A model generated the notes under the pieces. That model was not told the origin of the DNA. It searched no databases and was given only the letters and a program-made list of their open reading frames with translations. From Alistipes sp. ZOR0009 (GTDB lineage Bacteria; Bacteroidota; Bacteroidia; Bacteroidales; ZOR0009), in the NCBI RefSeq assembly GCF_000798815.1, contig NZ_JTLD01000004.1, positions 248,001-312,000 on the forward strand: 64,000 bases of DNA, written 5' to 3'. Positions 28,632 through 37,342 of this stretch are shown here, one piece after another (the first letter of the stretch is position 1; each line of letters opens with the position of its first letter). The position numbers and the translations under genes are program-made.

Positions 28632-29876
28632 CTACCTAGCAAACGCTAGTCCATCCAGCTTACGCCACGCTCCCCGAGTAAAATCGGGGATTTTTACTGG
28701 TACCGATCCCAGCAGCACCGACTGGCGCGTTAGCTCCACCATGCACGACCACTCGGCGGCATCGTACACGTCCATATCAAGCGGCAGCCCATTTCGGAGA
28801 CAGTGAATTAGGCGGTAATCCATTATAAAATCCATCCCGCCATGCGCACCTACCCTGACGGCCTGCTCGCCCAGCTCCCCATAAAAAGGATGATCGTACT
28901 TTTGTAGAAACTTTTCCATTTCCGAATCGGGTAGATAGGTACAGGACGCCTCCTCCAGCGCAATACCCGGTGCTGCACGCCTATCGGCAAAGCCTTTTGT
29001 TCCGCTAACCAGGTAGCTCCGCGAGTAGGGACGCGGGCTGCTAATGTCGTGCTGCAGCACAATTGTCTTACCTTGGTTTGTACGTATTATGGAGGTGTTC
29101 ATATTACCCAAAACCGCTTCCCCCTTCTCAAATGTGGCTGCACTTGGGGCGCAAAACTGTCCGCTAGACATGGATACGAGCATCTCCAGCCTATCGCCAC
29201 GATGAATATTCAGGATTTGGCACAGCGGTCCCAAACCATGAGTTGGATATGGGTTTCCGTGCATTTTCCAAGTAGCCAAATAGTCGGGTTTGGTCTCAAA
29301 ATCTAAGCCTCGGAGGTCGTGGATGTAAGCTCCCTCGCAATGAACAACCTCGCCAAGCACGTTTTGCTGCACCATGTTGAGCACCGCCAGCTCAAACCTG
29401 CCGTAGCAGCAGTTTTCGAGCATAAGGCAGTGCCTTCTGGTAAGCTCTGCAGCATCAACAAGCGCCCAGCAGTCGGCCACGGTAAGCGCGGCAGGAACTT
29501 CGAGCGCCACGTGCTTTCCCTGCTGCATGGCATAAACGGCAATAGGGGTATGGAGCAGCCAGTGCGTGCAAACGTAAACCAAATCGACATCCGTACGCTC
29601 GCATACCGCCTTCCAATCATCGGGCTGACTGTAGGTGCAAGCGGCCGGAAGGCCATGCTCGCTAAGTAGGTTGACCGCAAAAGCCAAGTTGGACTGATTA
29701 ACATCGCACACGGCTACCACCTGCACGTTGGGAATATGCAAGTAGTGGTTAAACGATTCCTTTCCCCTTTTTCCTAGCCCAATAAAGGCAATTCTAACCG
29801 TCTCAATGGGTTCGCACGCCAGCTTAATCACATCGTGTTGATGGACGCTGCGCGCTGGCTCTGGGAATTCAAACAT
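28632..29876 (-). CDS. Gfo/Idh/MocA-fold protein, GH109 (alpha-N-acetylgalactosaminidase)-like
   Basis: 414 residues. The N-terminal Rossmann domain (about 28-150) has RIAFIGLGKRGKESFNHYL, the NAD-binding glycine motif, and GKHVALEVPAALTVADC, where E-V-P replaces the E-K-P of ordinary Gfo/Idh enzymes. The C-terminal domain carries YPTHGLGPL, GNMNTSIIRT.QGKTIVLQHD and SSPRPYSRSYLVSGTKG, which are hallmarks of GH109 enzymes that use bound NAD to cleave alpha-GalNAc. Unlike many GH109 proteins it has no Tat or Sec signal peptide, so it is probably cytoplasmic. An alternative is a related oxidoreductase of unknown substrate. Confidence 0.82.
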   Translation of the reverse strand: MFEFPEPARSVHQHDVIKLACEPIETVRIAFIGLGKRGKESFNHYLHIPNVQVVAVCDVNQSNLAFAVNLLSEHGLPAACTYSQPDDWKAVCERTDVDLVYVCTHWLLHTPIAVYAMQQGKHVALEVPAALTVADCWALVDAAELTRRHCLMLENCCYGRFELAVLNMVQQNVLGEVVHCEGAYIHDLRGLDFETKPDYLATWKMHGNPYPTHGLGPLCQILNIHRGDRLEMLVSMSSGQFCAPSAATFEKGEAVLGNMNTSIIRTNQGKTIVLQHDISSPRPYSRSYLVSGTKGFADRRAAPGIALEEASCTYLPDSEMEKFLQKYDHPFYGELGEQAVRVGAHGGMDFIMDYRLIHCLRNGLPLDMDVYDAAEWSCMVELTRQSVLLGSVPVKIPDFTRGAWRKLDGLAFAR

Positions 29877-30200
29877 TTTATCTGAGTTCGTTGCTAGCTA
29901 ATGGTTACTTACAATACCTGATGTAGAGGTGCCAACAAAATAAAAGAATATAGGCCGAAGCGGCGCTTCAAGTGAGCTAATTTAGCCCAAACAAAAAGCG
30001 TATATTGCGGGGCAAGTCATCCAAAACATTTAATAACACATAAAAGCCCTCGTTCAATCACCATTTCTCATCTTTTCATTTATCTTTGCTAAAGTCAAAT
30101 GGTTGAGAAACCATATTTGAAAAGGTTGTAAGGCAGGCTATTCTATTTGCTGCCAATAGGGAAACGGTTGTGAAGTAAATCAAACTAGTTATTCACACCT
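29877..30200. other. Intergenic region between divergent genes
   Basis: No gene seen. A TATCTTTG box (30081-30088) on the plus strand may be part of the promoter of the ketoacyl-ACP synthase gene, but no TTTG lies at the proper distance. Confidence 0.4.
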
Positions 30201-31280
30201 ATGAGCAAAATTTACAGCGTAATTGCAGGAACTGGGAGCTATATCCCATCCAATCGCGTGGCAAACGAAGATTTTATTGGCAACTCCTTCTACGGAAGTG
30301 ACGGGAAGTTACTTGATAGTTCGAATCGCAATATTATCGACAAGTTTTTAGAGATTACGACCATCGAAGAGCGCAGGTACGTAACCGATAACCTCAAGGC
30401 ATCGGATATTGCCCACCTAGCCGCGCTTGATGCCATCGAGTCGTCGGGAGTAGACCGAGAAACGCTCGACTACATTATTGTAGCCCACAACTTTGGTGAT
30501 GTGGCCGCTGGCAGTAATCGGGTTGATATGGTACCAAGTCTTGGCGCCCGCGTAAAGCACCTCCTTAAAATAAAAAATCCAAATACGGTTGCCTACGATA
30601 TCATCTTTGGATGTCCAGGCTGGGTTCAAGCGGTCATACAAGCCGACTACTTCATCAAATCGGGCGACGCCAAGCGCGTGCTTGTTGTTGGCGTAGATGT
30701 GCTATCGCGCGTTAGCGATCCGCACGATAGGGATAGCATGCTGTATGCCGATGGCGCTGGAGCCACCATCTTTGAGGGAAAAGAAAGCGATACTCCTATC
30801 GGAATTCTTGCCCACAAAACCCGCACCGATTCGCTCCTCTACTCGCAGATGCTACATGTTGGCCCATCGTACAATCCCGAGCTAAAGGAAGGAGGCGATA
30901 CGTTTATAAAAATGAATGGCCGTCGCCTGTACCAGTACGCCCTAGATACGGTTCCGACAACCGTAAAGGAGTGCATCGAAAAGAGCAACACCCCATTTAG
31001 CGACATTAAGAAGGTGCTCATACACCAGGCCAATGGAAAGATGGACGATGCGATCCTTAAAAGGCTTTTCACCCTGTACGGAATTGATGAGGTTCCCGAA
31101 GATATAATGCCGATGACCATTGCCAAGCTCGGCAACTCGTCGGTTGCCACCGTACCAACGCTACTCGACCTTATCCTGAAATCGAGAATGGAGGGACATG
31201 CCATCGAAAAGGGCGATACCGTTGTTCTAGCTTCGGTTGGAGCCGGAATGAGCATCAACGCGGTGGTTTACAAAATGTAA
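30201..31280 (+). CDS. Beta-ketoacyl-ACP synthase III (FabH-like)
   Basis: 359 residues with a thiolase fold. The FabH catalytic triad is visible: C138 in DIIFGCPGW, H275 in VLIHQANGKM and N312 in LGNSSVAT. LYADGAGATIF and the C-terminal SVGAGMSINAVVYKM are also typical. The enzyme starts fatty-acid chains by condensing an acyl-CoA with malonyl-ACP. The insert near residues 26-45 (GNSFYGSDGKLLDSSN) is longer than in E. coli FabH and is seen in a Bacteroidota side group, so a role in branched or special acyl chains is possible. The next gene on the same strand is an acyl-ACP thioesterase, but a terminator separates them. Confidence 0.88.
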   Translation: MSKIYSVIAGTGSYIPSNRVANEDFIGNSFYGSDGKLLDSSNRNIIDKFLEITTIEERRYVTDNLKASDIAHLAALDAIESSGVDRETLDYIIVAHNFGDVAAGSNRVDMVPSLGARVKHLLKIKNPNTVAYDIIFGCPGWVQAVIQADYFIKSGDAKRVLVVGVDVLSRVSDPHDRDSMLYADGAGATIFEGKESDTPIGILAHKTRTDSLLYSQMLHVGPSYNPELKEGGDTFIKMNGRRLYQYALDTVPTTVKECIEKSNTPFSDIKKVLIHQANGKMDDAILKRLFTLYGIDEVPEDIMPMTIAKLGNSSVATVPTLLDLILKSRMEGHAIEKGDTVVLASVGAGMSINAVVYKM

Positions 31281-31340
31281 AAAAGAAAGCCTGCGGCACC
31301 ATCTCTACCAATGGCCGCCGCAAGTGTACCATAAAGCAGC

Positions 31341-31368
31341 AAAAGGGGTTCGACGAACCCCTTTTTTG
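31341..31368 (+). terminator. Terminator of the ketoacyl synthase gene
   Basis: AAAAGGGGTTCG-A-CGAACCCCTTTTTTG hairpin with T-run, about 60 bp after the stop. Confidence 0.85.
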
Positions 31369-31417
31369 TTTAATTTTGGTTTGAAAATGACCCTACTGGC
31401 CATCTAACAGCAAAATA

Positions 31418-32173
31418 ATGGAGCTAACAGAACAGCAGCTAACGCTTTTTACCTCATACAATACCACATCGGCCGATACCGACATGGAGTCGCGCCTACG
31501 GTTGGGCGGTATTGTCAACTTTTTGATCCAATCGGCCATATCGTCGGCCGATAACCTCGGTTTTGGCTTTAGCAACCTGCGCGAGCTGCAGCTCTTTTGG
31601 GTGCTGCGCAACCTTACCGTCGAAATTTACCGCCCCATAAAGTGGAGCGAGGTGGTAGAGGTGGAAACTTGGCCCAAAAACATAGAGGGAGTACTCTACC
31701 TCCGCGATTTTGTGGTACGCGACTCGGAAAAACAGGTGGTAGCAAGAGCAACCTCCGGATGGCTAGCCATCGATTTTGCCACCAAGCGCCCCAAGCGCTT
31801 CAACAGCGAGCAGATGCTCTACTTTACCAAGCTAAAGGAGAAGAATGCGCTGCCCTACGCCCCCATTAAGCTATCGGCGGCAGCCTGCGAGCTATCGCAG
31901 CAGGGCATTGTTACCCCAACCTTCTTCGATATCGACCTCAACCGCCACGTAACCTCCACCCGGTATATCGATTGGATGGTGGATACGCTACCTACCGACT
32001 TCCTGCTGACCGCCTACCCCGCCAAGCTAACCATCAACTACCTAAAGGAGACAATGCTGGGTGATACGGTTGCCATTTGCAGGGGCAAAGCAGACGATGG
32101 CTCCTTCGCCTTTGAGGGAATCAACCAAGCAAGCGGCGCTACAGCCTTCCGCGGGCTGGTGGAGTACCGCTAA
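31418..32173 (+). CDS. Acyl-ACP thioesterase
   Basis: 251 residues forming two hotdog domains of the acyl-ACP thioesterase family (PF01643 type). Domain 1 starts near residue 8 with SYNTTSADTDMESRLRLGGIVNFL and contains WVLRNLTVEIYRPIKWSEVVEVETWP. Domain 2 has the catalytic region FDIDLNRHVTSTRYIDWM, where N and H lie in the active-site helix. It releases free fatty acids from acyl-carrier protein in the cytoplasm. Neighbouring FabH-like synthase suggests a lipid-metabolism neighbourhood, although a terminator lies between. Length is normal for bacterial members. Confidence 0.9.
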   Translation: MELTEQQLTLFTSYNTTSADTDMESRLRLGGIVNFLIQSAISSADNLGFGFSNLRELQLFWVLRNLTVEIYRPIKWSEVVEVETWPKNIEGVLYLRDFVVRDSEKQVVARATSGWLAIDFATKRPKRFNSEQMLYFTKLKEKNALPYAPIKLSAAACELSQQGIVTPTFFDIDLNRHVTSTRYIDWMVDTLPTDFLLTAYPAKLTINYLKETMLGDTVAICRGKADDGSFAFEGINQASGATAFRGLVEYR

Positions 32174-32302
32174 CGGCATTACTGGAGAAGAACGGGGGTG
32201 GTTTCTGAAAAAAAGGGCCTACAGCACCCCACAGCAGGGCTATCTCCCCTTTTAGACACAGGCTATTTCAATCAAAAAGGCCTTCCTCGCGATGCAAAAG
32301 CT

Positions 32303-32512
32303 GAGCTTTTCAATTGAAAAGTTGAGCTTTTGAATCAAAAAGTCGGACTTTTGAATCGAAAAGCTGAGCTTTCGGATCAAAAAGCTGAGCTTTTGAATCG
32401 AAAACCTGAGCTTTTCAATCGAAAAGTTGAGCTTTTGAATCGAAAAGTTGGACTTTTGAATCAAAAAGTTGAGCTTTTCGATCGGAAAGTAGAGCTTTTG
32501 GATAGAGAAATC
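32303..32512. repeat. Minisatellite: ten 21-bp units with palindromic core
   Basis: Ten units of exactly 21 bp, consensus about GAGCTTTTGAATCGAAAAGTT, units differing by one to six bases. The joint between units (AAAAGCTGAGCTTTT) is a near-perfect palindrome, so the array can fold into a row of short hairpins on either strand. Because the period is a multiple of three, both strands have open heptad-like reading frames through it (LLNRKVE on plus, FSIQKLN on minus). Neither has a credible start or signal; the plus frame is cut by TGA in unit 1. It lies between the thioesterase stop and the end of the convergent PHP gene. Not CRISPR: no spacers. Confidence 0.9.
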
Positions 32513-32625
32513 GAGGTGAAAAGATAGAAAACAGAGCCCAGAAAAGGCTAAGACCATCAGTGAGCCTGGTTACGGCCTACTACTCCTGAGCGACCCGATA
32601 ACCCGAACAGCAAACGCTGCTGCGC

Positions 32626-33408
32626 CTAAATATCAAGGTACCGCTTCTCCCCTTTTTCGAAGTAGCAAACTCGCCGGTAGCCCACCTCGTGCAGCAAGCT
32701 AAGCGCCTCGTCGAAAAACTGCCCCACGTTATCGCGATGGTGCGCATCGGAGCCTAAGGTAACGTCTACCCCCAACTCAAAAAGCTGCCTAACGATGCTT
32801 GGGGTCGGATATAGCTCGTTGCACACCTTTATCCTGCCTGCGGTGTTTATCTCGTAGGCCATATTGGCCTCCTTTATCTTTCTACCAATGGCCTCCACCT
32901 TGGGTGTAAAATCCTCCGTAGCATGAAAACCGTACTTCTTGGGCAAATCGAAGTGCCCTACAATATGGTAAAGGCGGCTTTCCACCATTTTTTCGAGCAA
33001 ATTGTAGTACTGAGCGTAGGTGGCATTCACATCCTTTCCCACCCAATCTTCGGCGTTGCTGTCGATATTCCAATCGCCAATGTAATGCACCGACCCGATT
33101 ATGTAGTCCCACTGATTTTCCTCCTTTAGGCGAACAACCTCCTGCTCGCAGCCCAGCACGTAGTCTACCTCCATTCCAAAAAGCAGCTTAGTGCCGTTGG
33201 CGTGCAGCTTCATCTCCCGAAAAATGTTCCTCATCTCGGGGAATCGGTGCTTGGGGGTGGTCCAGAAGTTGTCGTGAAAGCAGAGGTGGTCGGTAATTCC
33301 GTAGATGGCGATTCCTTTATCCTGGGCAGCCTGGTACATCTCGGTATGGCTGCTGTGCCCATCGGAAAAAGTCGTATGGGAGTGTAAATCTACTAGCATG
33401 CTCTTCAT
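32626..33408 (-). CDS. PHP-domain histidinol-phosphatase-like protein
   Basis: 260 residues of a single PHP domain, probably binding three metals. Motifs in order: VDLHSHTTFSDG (HxH), YGITDHLCFH, FGMEVDYV (Glu), IIGSVHYIGDW (His), IVGHFDLPKKYG (His), YEINTAG and GSDAHHRDNVGQ (final DxH). The order and length match the HisJ/HisK group that dephosphorylates histidinol phosphate. No other his gene lies nearby, so another phosphoester could be the substrate. An alternative start three codons downstream (MLVDLHSH) is equally possible. Confidence 0.87.
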   Translation of the reverse strand: MKSMLVDLHSHTTFSDGHSSHTEMYQAAQDKGIAIYGITDHLCFHDNFWTTPKHRFPEMRNIFREMKLHANGTKLLFGMEVDYVLGCEQEVVRLKEENQWDYIIGSVHYIGDWNIDSNAEDWVGKDVNATYAQYYNLLEKMVESRLYHIVGHFDLPKKYGFHATEDFTPKVEAIGRKIKEANMAYEINTAGRIKVCNELYPTPSIVRQLFELGVDVTLGSDAHHRDNVGQFFDEALSLLHEVGYRRVCYFEKGEKRYLDI

Positions 33409-33558
33409 TAGTTCTCTATTGCCCCATAAATATCAGCATTATATTTTAAATGAATATTACCCCAACAATATTTATTCTTAACCTAAAGATAACGGAGGCT
33501 TTGCGCAGCCTATCGGCTATGTTTTTAGCTTTAGACATCAAATAACGTATAAGCAATT

Positions 33559-35874
33559 ATGGTTCTTTACAGATTATCGCTCAAGAAGCTACTCCTTTTT
33601 TCCTCTTTTGGCGTTGTTGCCGTACTCCTAGCCATCTTACTCACCACCAACTTCTCGATTAAAAGTTCCATCAGCAACTACACCACCCTAAGCCAGATGG
33701 ATGAGCTTACCGAATGCGCGCTGAGGCTCAAAAAAAACGAGAAAGATTTTGTGATGCTCGACACTAAAAGCCCGCAGTTCTTCCTATCGGGACAAAGCCG
33801 CAGCACGGTACAGTTCGACAGCACCTTTTTGCGAACCAAAAAGCTGCTCGAAGGCCTTAAGCGCAACAATGTGTTTAGCACCGACGAGCTGCAGGGTAAC
33901 TTAACCCAAATGGAGACTGGCCTAAATGGATATGGGAAGGCCTTTAAGGAGCTGGTGGCGCTGCACCGCGAGCTGGGCTTTAAGGACGAAGGCGTTATAG
34001 GCAAAATGCGCGGCGCCATTCACGAGGTGGAAAACGAGCTCAACACCGAAAGCAGCTTTGAGCTCATCAGCGAGATGCTAATGCTGCGCCGCCACGAAAA
34101 AGACTACATGCTCCGCAAGGATACCGCCTACATCTCCAAGTTTGATGGGCAGATGGGCACGATGCTATCCAAAGTTACCTCGCCAACCATGATTAGCCTG
34201 CTGTATACCTACAAAAAGTACTTCGAGGAGTACGTAACGCTAGACCAAAAGATCGGATTAAACGAAAATAGCGGCGTAAATGCAGCCGTAACCAGAAATT
34301 CGGCCGCCTTTGAGTCGGCGCTAAATAGCGCACGGGCTGTTGTAAAAGATAAGGAGCAAAGCAGCACCAACGAGTCGCTTTTTGTTCTATTTGCGGTCAT
34401 CATTCTGCTTTCTGGATTGGTTATCATCGTTCTATACGTCTCCTCCAACCACATTCTAAAGTCGATAAAAAAGCTGCAAAACTACATACTGCGGTTGGGT
34501 AAGGGCGAATTGCCCGAGAAAATAACCGTTATGGGTAAAGACGAGGTTGCGCAGATGGAGGATTCGCTTAACGAGCTGATAACAGCGCTACGCAACACCC
34601 GCGACTTTGCCATCGAGGTAGGAAACGGGAACTTTGAGGCAGATATCAACGTGTTTAGCAACTCGGGCGAAGTTGGCGAAAGCCTGCAGGAAATGCGCAA
34701 AAAGCTCTCGCAGGTTGCCGTGGAGCGCACGGTGCAAGCCGAAGAAAACCAGAAGCGCCTATGGATCAACGAGGGGATTACGCTGGTTAACGACATCGTA
34801 AACAAAGGGAAGGACGACATAGAGGAGCTCTGCTACGAGTTTATTACCGGAGTGGTAAAGTACGCCGGCCTCAATCAGGCAGGCATCATGCTCGAAGAGG
34901 TAGACGAAGACGAAAATCCCTACCTAAAAATGGTAGCAACTTACGCCTTTAACCGCCGAAAATTCTACCAAAAAAGGGTGGAAATAGGCGACGGCCTTGC
35001 GGGGATGTGCTTTTGGGAAAAGGAAATGATATACATTACCGATGTTCCTAAAGATTACAGCTCCATATCGTCGGCCTTAGGGGAAGCAAGCCCAAAATGC
35101 GTGATAATACTTCCGCTGCTGGTAGATAACATTGCCATCGGAGTAATAGAGATGGCCAGCTTCAAAGTATTTGAAAGAATCGAGATTGAATTCTTTGAGC
35201 GCTCGGTAGGAATACTTGCGGCACGCCTACTTGGGCTAAGAACGAGCGTTGCAACCTCCAAGCTACTCGAACAAACCAAACTTCAAGCGCAGGAGATGGC
35301 TGCACAGGAGGAGGAGCTGCGTCAAAACCTAGAAGAGCTGCACGCCACTCAGGAGTCGCTTATGGTACGGGAGGACGAAATGCGCGAGCAGATGCACCTC
35401 TTCCAAGAACAAATGGAGCAGGAACGCGCCGAAGCAAATAGGGAGCGCGCCAACTACCTAGAGCGCCTAGCCGTACATAAACGAACCATGGATGCCTTTG
35501 GGGCGGCCTTTCTGCTTGCCGAATTCGACCTAAAAGGGAATCTGGAGTGGGCAAATGGGAAGTTTCTTCAAACCTTTGGGGTCGATCACGACTTTATGGA
35601 GTCGTTTAACATGCTTCTTTGCGACCATACGATCGATAAAACCCAAGAGCTTCAGCGCTGGGATATGCTACGCAAGGGAGAGCCATTTATTGGAGAGGTT
35701 ACCATCTGCAACGGAACGCTACTGGTAACCCTTTTAGCCAACTACCAGCCTGTAATGGGAGTCGAAACCAAAGGAGGACATGTATTCTACTCCGCCGCAA
35801 CCATTGCAACATCTCAAAATGTCTCCCTTGTGGTAGAGTCGGAAAGTACAATGCTAGATATTGCGGTTAACTAA
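33559..35874 (+). CDS. Membrane sensor: HAMP, GAF, coiled coil and C-terminal PAS, no output domain
   Basis: 771 residues. TM1 is at about 10-30 and TM2 at about 275-296. The roughly 240-residue helical periplasmic part between them is rich in K/E and contains LKKNEKDFVML and RRHEKDYML, as in helical-bundle chemoreceptor sensors. A HAMP linker (about 296-350) and a second HAMP-like helix (DFAIEVGNGNFEADI) follow. A GAF domain spans about 405-560 (GDGLAGMCFWEKEMIYITDVP). A long coiled coil (560-655, EMAAQEEELRQNLEELHATQE) precedes a PAS-like domain to the end. No histidine kinase, GGDEF, phosphatase or methyl-accepting hairpin is present, so signal output must go through a partner. Single gene. 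Confidence 0.82.
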   Translation: MVLYRLSLKKLLLFSSFGVVAVLLAILLTTNFSIKSSISNYTTLSQMDELTECALRLKKNEKDFVMLDTKSPQFFLSGQSRSTVQFDSTFLRTKKLLEGLKRNNVFSTDELQGNLTQMETGLNGYGKAFKELVALHRELGFKDEGVIGKMRGAIHEVENELNTESSFELISEMLMLRRHEKDYMLRKDTAYISKFDGQMGTMLSKVTSPTMISLLYTYKKYFEEYVTLDQKIGLNENSGVNAAVTRNSAAFESALNSARAVVKDKEQSSTNESLFVLFAVIILLSGLVIIVLYVSSNHILKSIKKLQNYILRLGKGELPEKITVMGKDEVAQMEDSLNELITALRNTRDFAIEVGNGNFEADINVFSNSGEVGESLQEMRKKLSQVAVERTVQAEENQKRLWINEGITLVNDIVNKGKDDIEELCYEFITGVVKYAGLNQAGIMLEEVDEDENPYLKMVATYAFNRRKFYQKRVEIGDGLAGMCFWEKEMIYITDVPKDYSSISSALGEASPKCVIILPLLVDNIAIGVIEMASFKVFERIEIEFFERSVGILAARLLGLRTSVATSKLLEQTKLQAQEMAAQEEELRQNLEELHATQESLMVREDEMREQMHLFQEQMEQERAEANRERANYLERLAVHKRTMDAFGAAFLLAEFDLKGNLEWANGKFLQTFGVDHDFMESFNMLLCDHTIDKTQELQRWDMLRKGEPFIGEVTICNGTLLVTLLANYQPVMGVETKGGHVFYSAATIATSQNVSLVVESESTMLDIAVN

Positions 35875-35902
35875 TCTCCAATGTAAAGGAGCTATCTAAA
35901 AG

Positions 35903-35991
35903 CAGGTATCACGTATCTCGATATGCGCATCACAACAGGCTGCCCCACGTTGTAGCAAGTTGTGGTTGCAACTCGTGATACATGATACCTG
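35903..35991. repeat. Imperfect inverted repeat between genes
   Basis: Arms CAGGTATCACGTATC (35903-35917) and GATACATGATACCTG (35977-35991) pair with one mismatch. Inside, GCATCACAAC and GTTGTGGTTGC can pair further. It is not followed by a T-run, so it is not a normal terminator. Its wording (CGATATGCGCATCAC, GTGATACATGAT) resembles the repeat at 44940-45075. Confidence 0.6.
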
Positions 35992-36081
35992 TGTCGCAAT
36001 ACGTTTAGGACAGCCTTTTTATCCTTCGACGCACATGAAAACATACAGATGGAATAGGAATAACCGAAGAATTTTCCTTCC

Positions 36082-36111
36082 GTTGGAATTGATCCTATTT
36101 TACTATTTTTG
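36082..36111 (+). promoter_or_regulatory. Candidate promoter of the lipoprotein gene at 36165
   Basis: GTTG, 18 nt, TATTTTTG (36104-36111): exact -7 consensus, 53 bp before the ATG. Confidence 0.5.
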
Positions 36112-36164
36112 CAGAATAAACAGGACATCTAGATTATCCTAATTACTTACATTATAGTTTAACA

Positions 36165-37127
36165 ATGAAAACAATCAACCAAATCCTAATTATTGGTATA
36201 GGATTATTCTTAGCCTCATGCAGCTCGAAAGAGGAGGATTTAACTCCAACAGTAGAGGATAAAATAGCCTACGTAATAGAGGATGTAACCCCTAATACTC
36301 ATTATTTCACGAAAGAAAACTCTAACAACTTAACCTTTGATAATAACCTTCTAAATAATTTAGGAGTAGGCACAAATGGCATTGCAGAAGAAACTAAAAT
36401 TTCCATTTTCAATCCTAATCCTTCCTTAAGCCCCATCATAGAAACATCATTGGACGAATACTTTTCCACCCAAATTATTGCATCTTGGGAACTTAATAGA
36501 ACAGATTATCTAGAAGACTCAATTATCCAAAAAGGATTGAAGTTGGATAAAAGCTTTATCTCCAATTTTTCTCATTATTCAACTTCTAAAAATCCAACGC
36601 TTTACATCCGTTTTATACTATATAAACGATTCGGAACTGTTTCTTTAAACCTACAAAACGAGAAAATTAATGAGCTGCTAACCTACAAAACGTCGCTTGT
36701 TCAAAATGTACAGAAAAGCGAGATTAAACTAACCCCAGAGCAATTTTACAATAACTATGGAAATTCATATGTCAACTCGATGACACTTGGCAACTTTGCA
36801 GGAGCCAATATTACCATTACAAATTTTGATGTGAAGAGCGGTAAGGATGCTGTAATACTAGAAACGATTGCTGGATTACGCCAAGTTCTTATGGGAAAAA
36901 CAACTTGGGACAAATTTACAGCAGCTAGCAGGTATCTAAAGGAAACTCAAACTGTTGTTAACAGGAGCACAACCTTTCCTAAAATGGACTTTAACTTAAG
37001 CCTTGATCATGCAATAGCCGAATTTAATAAGTTAGGAAATATTTACGAAAAAGGAGACTTTGGAATACTCGGAAAAAGCTACAAACCTTTCTCTACAATT
37101 TACCCCGACTATAAATTTTTACCATAA
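36165..37127 (+). CDS. Lipoprotein with MACPF-like signature, unknown function
   Basis: 320 residues. The lipobox is LASC (C19), followed by SSKEED. No family is recognised with certainty. Around residues 192-210, EQFYNNYGNSYVNSMTLGN copies the spacing of the membrane attack complex/perforin signature (aromatic-G-x-x-aromatic-x6-GG), with Y198, G199, Y202 and G209-N210. It follows a beta strand (TLYIRFILYKRFG) and a helix, the topology expected of that fold. The typical histidine is missing. Known MACPF proteins make pores, and some Bacteroidales use them as antibacterial toxins. The gene is AT-rich compared with both neighbours, a hint of transfer. Confidence 0.5.
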   Translation: MKTINQILIIGIGLFLASCSSKEEDLTPTVEDKIAYVIEDVTPNTHYFTKENSNNLTFDNNLLNNLGVGTNGIAEETKISIFNPNPSLSPIIETSLDEYFSTQIIASWELNRTDYLEDSIIQKGLKLDKSFISNFSHYSTSKNPTLYIRFILYKRFGTVSLNLQNEKINELLTYKTSLVQNVQKSEIKLTPEQFYNNYGNSYVNSMTLGNFAGANITITNFDVKSGKDAVILETIAGLRQVLMGKTTWDKFTAASRYLKETQTVVNRSTTFPKMDFNLSLDHAIAEFNKLGNIYEKGDFGILGKSYKPFSTIYPDYKFLP

Positions 37128-37135
37128 AGAAGCAA

Positions 37136-37174
37136 AAGAGAGGAGGATAAAGTATACGTATCCTCCTCTTTTTA
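37136..37174 (+). terminator. Terminator of the lipoprotein gene
   Basis: AAGAGAGGAGGATA / TATCCTCCTCTTTT stem and T-run, 9 bp after the stop. Confidence 0.88.
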
Positions 37175-37271
37175 TCATACAAAGATATTTCAGGAGATAT
37201 CCCCCCGAATAGCCTCCGCATTGAGGCTCTTTAAATCTCAATAAGCCATAAAGAGGATTACAAACAAATAA

Positions 37272-37302
37272 AACCCCCTGCCAGATTACTCTAGCAGGGG
37301 TT
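37272..37302 (-). terminator. Terminator of the nuo operon
   Basis: AACCCCCTGC / GCAGGGGTT stem followed on the minus strand by TTTTATTTG. It lies after the small gene at 37343-37648, so that gene belongs to the nuo transcript. Confidence 0.85.
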
Positions 37303-37342
37303 AACTATATCTTGTAAGGGTAAAATCAGCCCTTACCTTTTT

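Noticed and set aside
32303-32512. CRISPR array
   Set aside because: Units are contiguous with no spacers and no cas gene is nearby. The same holds for the array at 49119-49330.
32330-32527. Plus-strand heptad reading frame (LLNRKVE repeats) as a coiled-coil gene
   Set aside because: It is created by the 21-bp repeat, begins with TTG right after an in-frame TGA, and the opposite strand is equally open.
35960-36142. 60-residue frame across the inverted repeat
   Set aside because: Overlaps the promoter of the lipoprotein gene at 36165 and lacks coding character.
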